Positions 46,194 through 57,363 of a stretch of DNA of 64,000 bases are shown one piece after another; positions within the stretch are counted from its first letter, which is position 1; the number at the start of each line of letters is the position of its first letter. The stretch is from Opitutaceae bacterium (GTDB taxonomy: Bacteria > Verrucomicrobiota > Verrucomicrobiia > Opitutales > Opitutaceae), in NCBI GenBank assembly GCA_028280945.1, contig JANQKV010000045.1, positions 20,364-84,363 of the forward strand, read 5' to 3'. A program made the position numbers and the translations under genes. Below the pieces are notes generated by a model. It saw only the letters and a program-made list of their open reading frames with translations. It was not told the origin of the DNA and made no database searches.

Positions 46194-47660
46194 TCAAATC
46201 TCCAAGTAGCGACGAATGGGGTCGAGGTCCACGTGGGCAACCAGGTGATCAGCCATGGCGTGGTAGACTTTTTGCCGACGTTCGGACCAAAGGCCGGAAG
46301 CAGCTTCGTAATCGATGATGCCGGCCTCGCGGGCAACGCGGCGGCGAACCGCAGGCGACTCGAACCAGCCGTGAAGGTAAGTGCCCCAGACGAGACCCTG
46401 GCGACTGCCTTCGGGGCGCACGACGCCGTCCTGATCGGTGACTTCGTGCAGCGGCTCAGCCGGGATGAGGTCGGTCGGCACGGTGCTGCGACCCATGTGG
46501 ATTTCATAAGCCTGCCAACGCTCACCGTCGCAGACAGCCTCGACGGGACGCACAATCTTTTGCGCCTGAAACTCGGTCACGTGTGGGAGCAGGCCAAGCC
46601 CGGCCTCGTCGCCGGCTTCACCCGCCACCCCGGTCGCATCGATGAGACGCTGACCGAGCAGTTGATAGCCACCGCAGACACCAATGACAGGACGCCCGGC
46701 GCGGGCGGCCGCCGTGATGGCTTCGGACAGGCCGGTGGCGCGCAGCCAGCGCAGGTCGGCCAGCGTGTTCTTTGAACCGGGCAGCACGATGGCACACGCC
46801 GTGGCGAGCACGGCGGGATCGTCGGTCCAGCGCGTGCGCACGCCGCGATCATCCCACCAAGGCTGGCAATCGGTGAGGTTGGCGGCATGCGGCAGGCGCA
46901 CCCAGGCAATGGTTTCGCCACTGCCGCGATCGGCATCTTCCTCACGCAGACCGTCCTCCTCCTCGGGTTGGAGGTCGGCGCGGTAGGGCAAGGTGCCGAG
47001 CACATCAAAGCCCGGGGCATGGGGCGCGAGCCACTCGGTGGGATTGGGAAAGAGGCTGATGTCGCCACGGAAACGATTGACGATGGCCCCAAGCCCGCGG
47101 GCGCGGTCGGCCTCCGACAGGAGTGCCCAGGTGCCGACGAGTTGCGCGTAGATGCCGCCGCGGTCGATATCGCCCACCAGCACCCAACGGCCGTCGAGGT
47201 GGCGAATGGGGCGCAAGTTGACCAGGTCGCGATCCATGAGGTTGAGCTCCACCGGACTGCCCGCTCCCTCCATGACGAGCACATCACAACGCTCGCACCA
47301 GCCGTCGAGGGCGCCGGCCACGGTCTGCCAGTGGCGGTCAAAGGACTCATAATAATCGCGCCCGCTCTGGTGGTCTTCGGCCTGCCCCATGACAACCACT
47401 TGGGCGCCCTGTGCGCCGGAGGGCTTGAGCAGGATGGGGTTCATCGCGACCTCGGGCGTGATGCCGGCGGCCTCGGCCTGCACAATCTGGGCGCGGGCCA
47501 TCTCACCGCCGGCAACAAGGGCACCGGCGTTGTTGGACATGTTTTGGGCCTTGAAGGGAGCGACACGCACGCCCTCACGATGCAGCCACGCGCAAAAGGC
47601 CGTCGCCACCCAGGTTTTGCCCGCGTTGGAGGACGTGCCAAGAATGCCGAGGGCCTTCAT
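46194..47660 (-). CDS. cobQ: Cobyric acid synthase
   Basis: It amidates four side chains of adenosylcobyrinic acid a,c-diamide using glutamine. It has 488 residues, full length. The N-terminal P-loop-like motif is LGTSSNAGKTWVATAFC, followed by APFKAQNMSNNAG and MNPILLKPSG, hallmarks of CobQ. The C-terminal glutamine amidotransferase domain has the nucleophile in VIGVCGGYQLLGQ and the His in GTYLHGWFES. Because early ring-building genes are missing here, CobQ suggests the cell makes or imports cobyrinate-level precursors, or that those genes lie elsewhere. Confidence 0.96.
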   Translation of the reverse strand: MKALGILGTSSNAGKTWVATAFCAWLHREGVRVAPFKAQNMSNNAGALVAGGEMARAQIVQAEAAGITPEVAMNPILLKPSGAQGAQVVVMGQAEDHQSGRDYYESFDRHWQTVAGALDGWCERCDVLVMEGAGSPVELNLMDRDLVNLRPIRHLDGRWVLVGDIDRGGIYAQLVGTWALLSEADRARGLGAIVNRFRGDISLFPNPTEWLAPHAPGFDVLGTLPYRADLQPEEEDGLREEDADRGSGETIAWVRLPHAANLTDCQPWWDDRGVRTRWTDDPAVLATACAIVLPGSKNTLADLRWLRATGLSEAITAAARAGRPVIGVCGGYQLLGQRLIDATGVAGEAGDEAGLGLLPHVTEFQAQKIVRPVEAVCDGERWQAYEIHMGRSTVPTDLIPAEPLHEVTDQDGVVRPEGSRQGLVWGTYLHGWFESPAVRRRVAREAGIIDYEAASGLWSERRQKVYHAMADHLVAHVDLDPIRRYLEI

Positions 47661-47678
47661 CTTTGCAGCCGCAGGCTT

Positions 47679-48290
47679 TTAGAACTCCACGCCGCGCTGA
47701 GCTTTCACACCTTGGGCAAAGGGGTGTTTGATCTCCTTCATCTCTGTCACCAGATCGGCCATCTCGACGAGTTCCTCGAGGGCGTCGCGGCCGGTAATGA
47801 CCACGTGCTGGTTGGGCTGCTTGGCGCGCAGGGTGGCAAGCACACGCTCGGCCTCAAGATATTCGTAGCGCAGCACGATGTTGAGTTCGTCGAGCACAAC
47901 AAGATTGACCTCGGGATCGGCCAAGGCGGCCTCGGCGATAGCCCAACCGTCGTCGCAGAGTTTCATGTCGCCGGCCTTGTCCTTGGTGTCCCAAGTGAAG
48001 CCACCGCCCACGGCGTGCCAATCGAGGCGATCGCAGGCGAGGACCTTGGCGACCGCATCGGGAGCGTGTTTGATGAACTGAATGACAACGGCTCGGCCGC
48101 CGTGGGCCAGGGTGCGGGCAATAATGCCGAAGGAGGCGGTGGTTTTGCCTTTGCCATTGCCGGTATTCACGATCACGAGGCCGCGTTTCTCTTTTGCGGC
48201 GCGCATCTTTTCGCGCATTTCGGTTTGGAGATCATCCATTTTTTGACGATGCGTGGCCTCGTCGTCGGAGGGGGAGGGTCGGGAGGTCAT
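47679..48290 (-). CDS. cobO: Corrinoid adenosyltransferase, CobO/BtuR type (copy 2)
   Basis: This is a 203-residue paralogue of the enzyme at 40082-40693. The same motifs are present (NTGNGKGKTTASFG, VIQFIKHAPDAVAKVL, VGGGFTWDTKD, LVVLDELNIVL, HPFAQGVKAQRGVEF). Many other positions differ, so the copies are not recent duplicates. It overlaps btuD by four bases, within the uptake half of the operon, which suggests adenosylation of freshly imported corrinoid. The other copy lies at the far end. Confidence 0.95.
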   Translation of the reverse strand: MTSRPSPSDDEATHRQKMDDLQTEMREKMRAAKEKRGLVIVNTGNGKGKTTASFGIIARTLAHGGRAVVIQFIKHAPDAVAKVLACDRLDWHAVGGGFTWDTKDKAGDMKLCDDGWAIAEAALADPEVNLVVLDELNIVLRYEYLEAERVLATLRAKQPNQHVVITGRDALEELVEMADLVTEMKEIKHPFAQGVKAQRGVEF

Positions 48291-49003
48291 GGGAGTTCGA
48301 GAATCATGGAGTCACCGGTGCGCAAACGCACCCCGAAGACATTGCGGAGATTGGTTTCGGTCAGCACCGCCGCGGGTGAACCCTGAGCGTAAAGGCGGCC
48401 CTCGTGGAGCATGACGACATGGTCCAGACAGTGGGCCACGCGCAAATCGTGCAGGGAAAAGAAGACGGTGTGGCCGGTGCGGGTGAGCACGCGGGCGAGG
48501 TGCAGCACCTCAAGGCCGTGGCGCACGTCGAGCGCGGCCAAAGGTTCATCCCAAAACTGCAGCGGTGCATCGTTGACCAAAGCCCGGGCGAGCATGACGC
48601 GGTGGCGTTCGCCGCCGGAGAGTTGGTTGACGGGACGGTCGGCGAGTTCGCTTAAGTCGAGACGCTCGAGGGCGGCCTCCACCCCACGTCCGTCGTCGCC
48701 GTGGGCATAACGGCCATGACCGGCCACGGCCCTCACGGTGAATCCGAATTCAAAGTGCGCCTCCTGCGGCACCCACGCGGCCATGCGCCCGCGCTCCATC
48801 ACCGCGAGCGAAAGGAGCGGGCGCCCGGCCCAGCTCACCTCTCCCCTGCCCGGCAGAAGTCCGGCGGCGCGTGACAGCAGGGTGGATTTGCCGCTGCCGT
48901 TGGGGCCGATGAGGCCGACAAGCTGCCCGGCGGGAAGCTCAAGATCGAGCGGTTCCAGACGACCCGGCACGCTTACTTGGGAAAGTTGCAACGCGGCACT
49001 CAT
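48287..49003 (-). CDS. btuD: Cobalamin ABC importer ATPase
   Basis: This is a 238-residue ABC ATPase of the FecE/BtuD group. Walker A is LIGPNGSGKSTLL (about 32-44), the signature is NQLSGGERHRVMLARAL, Walker B is PLQFWDEPLAALD (Phe-Trp in place of the usual Leu-Leu) and the switch His is in FFSLHDLRVA. It powers import of corrinoids across the inner membrane. It overlaps btuC by four bases. Confidence 0.93.
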   Translation of the reverse strand: MSAALQLSQVSVPGRLEPLDLELPAGQLVGLIGPNGSGKSTLLSRAAGLLPGRGEVSWAGRPLLSLAVMERGRMAAWVPQEAHFEFGFTVRAVAGHGRYAHGDDGRGVEAALERLDLSELADRPVNQLSGGERHRVMLARALVNDAPLQFWDEPLAALDVRHGLEVLHLARVLTRTGHTVFFSLHDLRVAHCLDHVVMLHEGRLYAQGSPAAVLTETNLRNVFGVRLRTGDSMILELP

Positions 49004-49974
49004 TTACGTCTCCACAGCATCCACAGGAAAAACGGCCCGCCGAGGAAGGCCGTGACAACACCGAGACGCAGCCCGCCGACCGAGCGGCCGACGACGTCGC
49101 AGAATAAAACAAAGGTCGCGCCCCCTATGAGCGCGAGCGGCACGAGCCGCCGGTGCTCGGGCCCGACCATGAGGCGGAAGATATGCGGCACCACCAATCC
49201 TACAAAACCAACCGTGCCCGCCACGGCGACGGCGAGGGCTGTCATCACCGTGGCCAGCGCGAGCATGCGGCGACGCAGGCGGCGCACGTCGACCCCAAGG
49301 CTCTGGGCTTCGGTGGCGCCGAGACTCAGCAGATCCATGGAGCGGCCAAGCGGCCAAAGCAGCGCGGCCAGGATGATGACGGGCGAGGCCATCCAAACGT
49401 GGTCCCAGTTGCGATCTTCAAGGCCACCGAGCAACCAAAAGATGATCTGGGCGTTGCGCTCGTAGGTGAGAGTAAAATTGGAGAGCACGTAGCTTGTGAC
49501 CGCACCGAGCAGGGCGTTGAGCGCGATGCCGGCCAGGAGCAGCCGTTCAGTGCTCGCCCCGCGTCGCGCGAGCCCCACCACGGCGAGCGTGGCGGCCAGG
49601 GCGCCGAGCACGGCGGTGAGCGGCAGGATGTAGAAGGAGATCGTCGACCAGCCCGCGCCGATGGCGACAACCGCCCCGGCCGAGCCTCCACTGCTCACAC
49701 CGAGCAGGCCGGGACTGGCGAGGTTGTTGCGAAAATAGGCCTGCATGACCACGCCGCTGGCGGCGAGCGCCGCGCCGATGAGGATGGCGACGAGCAGCCG
49801 GGGAAAGCGGATTTCCCAAAGGATGGTGGTGGCAAGTTCGTCGCCGCGCATGAATCCGCCCCAGAGTTGAGTGAGCGTGAGCGGCATGTCGCCGACCATG
49901 AGCGAGATCATGGCGGCCAACAGGAGGCCGAGCGTGGCGAGCGCAAGGGCGTGGCGACGGGCCCAAGTTTTCAT
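49000..49974 (-). CDS. btuC: Cobalamin ABC importer permease
   Basis: This is a 324-residue FecCD-family permease with about ten hydrophobic helices. Typical segments: LWEIRFPRLLVAILIGAALAASGVVMQAYFRNNLASPGLLGVSSG (in parts), LAGIALNALLGAVTSYVL, FWLLGGLEDRNW, and GFVGLVVPHIFRLMVGPEHRRLVPL with the coupling-helix Gly/Glu region. It forms the channel with BtuD. Overlap of four bases with both neighbours shows translational coupling. Confidence 0.95.
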   Translation of the reverse strand: MKTWARRHALALATLGLLLAAMISLMVGDMPLTLTQLWGGFMRGDELATTILWEIRFPRLLVAILIGAALAASGVVMQAYFRNNLASPGLLGVSSGGSAGAVVAIGAGWSTISFYILPLTAVLGALAATLAVVGLARRGASTERLLLAGIALNALLGAVTSYVLSNFTLTYERNAQIIFWLLGGLEDRNWDHVWMASPVIILAALLWPLGRSMDLLSLGATEAQSLGVDVRRLRRRMLALATVMTALAVAVAGTVGFVGLVVPHIFRLMVGPEHRRLVPLALIGGATFVLFCDVVGRSVGGLRLGVVTAFLGGPFFLWMLWRRK

Positions 49975-50858
49975 TCCACGTCCTCGGCAAAGGCCTCCGG
50001 GTGCAGCTCACGCGCGAGGGCTTCATAACCATCGACACGGTGGTGTGAAACCGAGCTGAGCATGTAGGGGGCGATGAGAGCCACACGACGCTCGCGGTAA
50101 GCCGCCATGTGCCGATAGGGCGAGAGCTTGGCGTAAGGTTCGAGAGCTTCGTCGATACTTTCGGCCGACATGACAAAACGGTCCACCGGCCAGGTGAGCA
50201 TCTGCTCAACGGGCGGAGGCTGGTGGCCGACAAGGCCGCCGAGGGTCGAGGCGAGATTTATAGCCCCGGCATGGTCGCACATATCCTGGAAAGTCGTCTG
50301 CGCCCCACCGATGACGCCGTAGGTCGAGGGTGCGATGACGCGCACCGGCTCGCGCCCGGCGAGGCGTTCGCGCAAGCGGGTGACACGGGCCTCGCTCCTG
50401 GCGATGATGCGTTCGGCACGGTCCTTGGCGGCAGGGCCGAGTTCGGCAGCGATCATGCGCAGGTTGGCAAAGGCGTCCTGGAGGGTGGCGTAGCGGGAGA
50501 TGCGAATGACGCGCACACCCGTGGCCTCGACACGATCAAGCAATTCGATGCGGCTGTAGTCGGCACCAAGGACAAGCGTGGGCCGATGTTTAAGGATGGT
50601 CTCGGCATCGCCGCGGTTGAGCTGCGGGTAGGCCCGGGCCTCCTCCGCCACGGCGGAAAAGGCGGGCTCACGGGAAAGATGGCTGAGGCAGGCGATCTGC
50701 TCCGGCTCGGCCAGGGCGAGCAGGAGCTCATCGGTGCCCACCGTCTGCGAAACCACGCGAATCTCCCGCCCCTCCTCCGCAGCGCAAGCAAGCGAGGCCA
50801 GTCCGGCAAGGAGCAGACCGGCCAGCAGGCGGAGGCGGGAGAGACGAGGATGTATCAT
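49971..50858 (-). CDS. btuF: Cobalamin-type periplasmic substrate-binding protein
   Basis: This is a 295-residue protein of the helical-backbone metal-receptor (TroA/BtuF) fold with a signal peptide (LRLLAGLLLAGLASLACAAE). A lipid anchor at the Cys is possible, but the lipobox is poor. Binding-domain words are LAEPEQIACLSHLSREP, HRPTLVLGADYSRIELL and VRVIRISRYATLQD. ATG 50858 is preferred; GTG 50876 adds a polar stretch. It receives corrinoid from BtuB and hands it to BtuC. Haem or siderophore binding cannot be excluded by motif alone, but the operon is clear. Confidence 0.88.
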   Translation of the reverse strand: MIHPRLSRLRLLAGLLLAGLASLACAAEEGREIRVVSQTVGTDELLLALAEPEQIACLSHLSREPAFSAVAEEARAYPQLNRGDAETILKHRPTLVLGADYSRIELLDRVEATGVRVIRISRYATLQDAFANLRMIAAELGPAAKDRAERIIARSEARVTRLRERLAGREPVRVIAPSTYGVIGGAQTTFQDMCDHAGAINLASTLGGLVGHQPPPVEQMLTWPVDRFVMSAESIDEALEPYAKLSPYRHMAAYRERRVALIAPYMLSSVSHHRVDGYEALARELHPEAFAEDVE

Positions 50859-50876
50859 TAAAAAATGAATACGCAC

Positions 50877-52751
50877 TTAGAAGCGCCACTCGACGCCACC
50901 GTAAACCGCGACGGGCAGAGAGGGATACCCCCGCACGGCTTCATACTCCTCGTCGAAGGCATTCTCGACACGCAGCTTGACCAGCAGACCGTTGCCGAAG
51001 TCGTAGCTGGTGTAGGCACGCGCAACAGTGTAGTCGGGCAGCTTGACAGGGGTGGTGGCACTGCCGTCGTAGCGTTGGGCGGCGAAACTCAGCCCCGCGC
51101 CGAGCAACCAGTCCTCAGTGACCCGCCAGTTGGCGGCCGCACTGATGATGTGCTCGGGGCGACGGCGGAGGGGCACACCGGTCACATCGTTCTGTGAATC
51201 GCTGTAGGTGTAGGAAACCAGCGTGGAGAGCGCTCTGTTAAAGATATAGCTGACGGCGGCTTCGACACCGGAGCTGCTGGCGCGGCCGACATTCTCCATC
51301 CCGGGAATGGCGGAGTCGTATTCAAATTTGTTTTCGAAACGGTTGTCGAAGTAGGTCAGCGAGAGCGTGCCGTTGTCTTCGGCAAAGCTTTGATCGATGC
51401 CTACGTCCCAGCCCTCGGACTCCTCGGGCTCGAGATTGGGATTGGGACTGTAGAAGGGACCGCCAACCACGTAGACAGGGCGCGGGGTATTGAAACCGGT
51501 GCCATAATTGGCGCGCAGCTTGGTGCCGCTCTCGGGCAGGTAGTGGGAGAAGCCAATCTTCCAAGTGGTGTCGTTGCCCCACAGGTCGAAATCGTCGTAG
51601 CGCAGGCCGGCCACGATGGAGCTATGCTCAGTGGGACGGAAGGTGCCGAGAGCGAAGGCAGCTTGCGAGTCGTTCTCGAAGCCGTTGTTGGCCGTGGGGG
51701 TGATGGTGGTGATGTCCTCGGTCTCGATATTAACGCCGGCCACAAGGTCGAACCGGGCATCGGGCGTCCAAACGGTTTGGAGGTCGACGACGTTGCGGGT
51801 ATTGCGGCTGTAGAAGGGGGTATCCCAAGGGTTGCCCACAGGCGGTGGCACAGGAGTGTAGGTATATTCGCGCTGCACCCAGCCGTAAATAAGCTTGGCG
51901 GAGAGCTCGTCAGAGGCGGTCCATTCAGCGTAGGCGGTGGCAAGGTGATTCACGGAATCGACTTCGCCGATAAAGGTGGAACCGACGCTACCGGGGGCGC
52001 CGGCAGAGGTGTTTTGTCCTCGCAAGGTAAGGCCCACGGCAAGGCGATCAGTCAGACTCGTTTCGAAGCGGCCGGAATAGGAGTATTGGTCAAACTCGTT
52101 TAAAGGGCGGTCGTTGTCCGTCGAGTCGGTGGAGAGCGAGAAGCTGTAACTGGCATCGTCGACACTGCCGCGAGTCGAAACGGAGGCTCCGTAAGAATCA
52201 AAAGAACCGGCGTAGGCGCTGAGGGCGGAGACGGGGTCGCCGTGCGTGCCGTAAGCGGTATTGACCACAATGACTCCACCGAGAGCAGAGGAGCCATAGA
52301 GCGTGCCCTGCGGCCCACGCAGAACCTCGATGCGGTCAACGCCCGCCAAATCGGCGGCACCGAGAAAATTGGTGTAGCTGGCGTCTCCCGTATTCATGCG
52401 CACCCCATCGACGAGAAAGAGCGTGTGATCGCTCTCGCCGCCGCGGATAAAGATCGAAACCGGGCCGCCCTTGGCTCCGGTCTGCACGACGCTGATCCCG
52501 GGCGTCTGAGCGAGGGCACCAGCGAGGGTCTCGACCTGGGCCTCCTCTGTGAACTCCAGAGGCACAACGGACACCGCACTGGTGACCATCTGCGTCTCAG
52601 TGGGGATGCGATTGGAACTCACAACCATCGGGTCGAGCTCCGTAATGGTGGTCTGGGCAACAAGCCCGGACGCGAGGGACACTACGGCGATGGCCGCAGT
52701 GAGGGACCTGAAAAGACTCCGCGAAGAAGTCCGGCGAATAGGGAATGACAT
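50877..52751 (-). CDS. btuB: TonB-dependent outer-membrane receptor, BtuB type
   Basis: This is a 624-residue receptor with a signal peptide ending near GLVAQ and a TonB-box-like DPMVVSS at about 40-47. The plug domain (about 55-165) has SIFIRGGESDHTLFLVDGVRMN and IEVLRGPQGTLYGSSALGGVI (in parts), followed by a 22-strand barrel. The C-terminus VRLENAFDEEYE-type segment (VENAFDEEYEAVRGYPS) and final YGGVEWRF end in Phe as usual. It is the first gene of the B12 operon, directly after the cobalamin riboswitch. TonB, ExbB and ExbD are not in the window. Confidence 0.94.
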   Translation of the reverse strand: MSFPIRRTSSRSLFRSLTAAIAVVSLASGLVAQTTITELDPMVVSSNRIPTETQMVTSAVSVVPLEFTEEAQVETLAGALAQTPGISVVQTGAKGGPVSIFIRGGESDHTLFLVDGVRMNTGDASYTNFLGAADLAGVDRIEVLRGPQGTLYGSSALGGVIVVNTAYGTHGDPVSALSAYAGSFDSYGASVSTRGSVDDASYSFSLSTDSTDNDRPLNEFDQYSYSGRFETSLTDRLAVGLTLRGQNTSAGAPGSVGSTFIGEVDSVNHLATAYAEWTASDELSAKLIYGWVQREYTYTPVPPPVGNPWDTPFYSRNTRNVVDLQTVWTPDARFDLVAGVNIETEDITTITPTANNGFENDSQAAFALGTFRPTEHSSIVAGLRYDDFDLWGNDTTWKIGFSHYLPESGTKLRANYGTGFNTPRPVYVVGGPFYSPNPNLEPEESEGWDVGIDQSFAEDNGTLSLTYFDNRFENKFEYDSAIPGMENVGRASSSGVEAAVSYIFNRALSTLVSYTYSDSQNDVTGVPLRRRPEHIISAAANWRVTEDWLLGAGLSFAAQRYDGSATTPVKLPDYTVARAYTSYDFGNGLLVKLRVENAFDEEYEAVRGYPSLPVAVYGGVEWRF

Positions 52752-52894
52752 GGACGTTATCTACTCTCTTGGGTAAGAGCAGGACGTCGCGGCCGATTTC
52801 GCGGCTGCAGCAGGCGGCTGCTCTCACGCTTCATTTTTGCGATGAAGATTTCACGACGGCCGCGCGCAAAAGTTTCGTGACCGACGCGTGAGCT

Positions 52895-53145
52895 GTCCCG
52901 GGCAGATGTTCGGACTTCCTACTTCCTCACTCGCGGGACGAGTGTGCCTCTGCTCCACCTTCACCCCGGTCTGACCGGGATTGGTTTTGCCGTCTTCACC
53001 AAAGAAGAACGGTCGGAGCTTTGGACTGGTAGGTTACCGCAGCGCAACTGTGGCCGACTCTCACGGCCTTTCCTGCAATCGGGAAAGTTTCAAGGAACAA
53101 TCTCGACTTTCAAAGTATCGCCCTGGCCGGTGCAAACCTGATTAT
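52895..53145 (-). promoter_or_regulatory. Cobalamin riboswitch
   Basis: Reading the minus strand: GCAGGAAAGGCCGTGAGAG (core with GGAA and GTGAGA), then TCGGCCACAGTTGCGCTGCG and GGTAACC, matching the B12-box region GCGCAGCGGTAA of known switches. After a variable domain with two hairpins, AAGTCCGAACATCTGCCCGG matches the conserved 3' end (CCGAAGACCTGCC). It lies about 145 bases before btuB on the same strand. CACTCG-TCCCG-CGAGTG (near 52930-52950) may be the kissing-loop or expression hairpin. Bound cobalamin would be expected to switch the operon off. Boundaries are approximate. Confidence 0.88.
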
Positions 53146-53157
53146 CACGCAAGTTTT

Positions 53158-53172
53158 GGCTCAGCTTGAGCC
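53158..53172. promoter_or_regulatory. Small perfect hairpin near riboswitch 5' end
   Basis: GGCTCA-GCT-TGAGCC forms a 6-bp stem with a 3-base loop just upstream of the aptamer on the minus strand. It could mark the 5' end of the leader or be a weak stop for transcripts from the other side. No T tract follows. Confidence 0.35.
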
Positions 53173-53209
53173 GATCTTGAACCTGGACGGGAGAAATGAA
53201 ATTTCTTAC

Positions 53210-53243
53210 AACATATCAACATATTAAAATATCTTGATATGTT
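53210..53243. promoter_or_regulatory. SahR-like operator upstream of metH
   Basis: AACATATCAA (53210-53219) and TTGATATGTT (53234-53243) are exact inverted copies around a nearly symmetric AT-rich centre. The ATATCAA...TTGATAT pattern is that reported for ArsR-family regulators sensing S-adenosylhomocysteine, which control methionine-cycle genes. The site is 42 bases before the metH start, in the region shared with the divergent B12 operon. No arsR-type gene is in the window. Confidence 0.7.
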
Positions 53244-53285
53244 TCTTGCCTCACGGATGGCAGATGCTTCGATTTAGCCTGAAAT

Positions 53286-54359
53286 ATGACGCATCTGCCC
53301 ACAGAGAGCCCTGTCTTTGCTGACCTGAAGCACCTGCTCGACCAACGCATCCTCGTGTTGGACGGGGCGATGGGCTCGGTCCTGCAGGGTTATCAATTGG
53401 AAGAGGCCGACTTCCGGGGAGAGCAGTTTGCCGATCATCCGTCTGACCTGAAAGGCAACAACGATCTCCTCTGCCTCACCCGACCCGATATCGTAGAGGA
53501 GATTCACGGGCGCTACTTCGCAGCTGGAGCCGACATCATCGAGACCAACACCTTCAGCAGCACCACAATCGCCCAAGCCGACTACGCACTGGAGTCGATC
53601 GTGACCGAGCTCAACACCGCCGCCGTCGCGTGCGCACGTCGGGCTGCTGAAGCCGCCGAGCGAGCCACCCCCGGTCGCCGTTGTTTTGTCGCCGGGGCCA
53701 TCGGTCCACTCAATCGCACGTTGTCGATGTCCCCCGATGTCAATCGCCCCGACTATCGTGCGGTTTCGTGGGACGAGGTGCTGACAGCCTACGCGGAACA
53801 AGTGCGCGCTTTGATGGCAGGAGGAGTTGATGTGCTGTTGGTCGAAACCATCTTCGATACGCTCAACTCCAAGGCGGCGCTGTTTGCCATCGAGTCGGTG
53901 TTTGAGGAAACGGGCACACGCGTGCCGGTCATGATCAGTGTAACCATCACCGACGCCTCCGGTCGCACCCTTTCCGGTCAGACAATCAACGCGTTTTACC
54001 ACTCCGTGCGTCACGCCCAACCCTTGAGCGTCGGCATCAACTGCGCGCTCGGTGCCCGCGAGATGCGTCCCTATCTGGAGGAGCTCGCCCAAATCGCCGA
54101 GTGTTACGTATCGTGCTACCCGAATGCCGGCCTGCCCAATGCGTTTGGCGGCTACGATGAGACGCCCGAGCACATGGCCGACGATCTCCACGCGTTCGCC
54201 ACCGACGGTTTTGTCAACATCGTGGGCGGCTGCTGCGGCTCCACTCCCGATCACATCGCGGCGATCGCAAGCGCGGTCAAAAATCTGCCCGTGCGGAACG
54301 TGCCACAGCGCTCCAATGCTATGCTTTTATCCGGTCTTGAACCACTGATCGTGGCGTAG
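53286..54359 (+). CDS. metH: Methionine synthase, homocysteine-binding part (split MetH, N-terminal)
   Basis: This is a 357-residue homocysteine S-methyltransferase domain. It starts [24 protein letters not shown] (in parts), then [27 protein letters not shown]. The zinc cysteines are in VGINCALGA and [13 protein letters not shown]. The end [13 protein letters not shown] matches the point where full-length MetH continues GLEPL into the folate domain, so the protein stops exactly at the interdomain linker. The rest of the enzyme is the next gene, 107 bases later. The two chains must associate to work. The gene is probably controlled by the palindrome at 53210-53243. Confidence 0.94.
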   Translation: MTHLPTESPVFADLKHLLDQRILVLDGAMGSVLQGYQLEEADFRGEQFADHPSDLKGNNDLLCLTRPDIVEEIHGRYFAAGADIIETNTFSSTTIAQADYALESIVTELNTAAVACARRAAEAAERATPGRRCFVAGAIGPLNRTLSMSPDVNRPDYRAVSWDEVLTAYAEQVRALMAGGVDVLLVETIFDTLNSKAALFAIESVFEETGTRVPVMISVTITDASGRTLSGQTINAFYHSVRHAQPLSVGINCALGAREMRPYLEELAQIAECYVSCYPNAGLPNAFGGYDETPEHMADDLHAFATDGFVNIVGGCCGSTPDHIAAIASAVKNLPVRNVPQRSNAMLLSGLEPLIVA

Positions 54360-54372
54360 GCACGGCCCCGAA

Positions 54373-54462
54373 GTATCAAACCACAGGTATCAAGTAACAA
54401 GTCACGGTCTCCGCGCTACCCGCTCCCGATTATTCGCTACTCAATACCCGCTACTCGCTACT
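54373..54462. repeat. Degenerate heptanucleotide repeat tract between the two metH genes
   Basis: The spacer reads as consecutive 7-base units: GTATCAA, ACCACAG, GTATCAA, GTAACAA, GTCACGG, then after a short break CGCTACC, CGCTCCC, GATTATT, CGCTACT, CAATACC, CGCTACT, CGCTACT. The first part, read on the minus strand, is a run of NACYTGN units (GACTTGT, TACTTGA, TACCTGT). The same unit occurs on the plus strand inside the second metH gene (56281-56318). Nothing in the tract looks coding. Confidence 0.75.
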
Positions 54463-54466
54463 GTTC

Positions 54467-57187
<2,721 letters not shown>

Positions 57188-57276
57188 CCCGCCGGGGCCG
57201 GCAAGAGCCGCTTCGGCCAAAGTGAGGCCGTTTGGTTTGGAATGGCTGGTGGGCGAGGGAGATCCACGGAGATCAG

Positions 57277-57292
57277 TCCGGTCATGACCGGA
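57277..57292. other. 16-bp perfect palindrome at the left of the glycosyltransferase insertion
   Basis: TCCGGTCATGACCGGA reads the same on both strands. It lies 90 bases after metH and about 70 before the likely start of the next coding sequence. It could be an operator for that gene or a trace of the insertion. Confidence 0.5.
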
Positions 57293-57363
57293 TTTATCCC
57301 GGTTTTGTTGGTCGAAAAAAAGGAATCACGAATCCAGTCTCTGGCTGCAACGAAACCCTGCCC

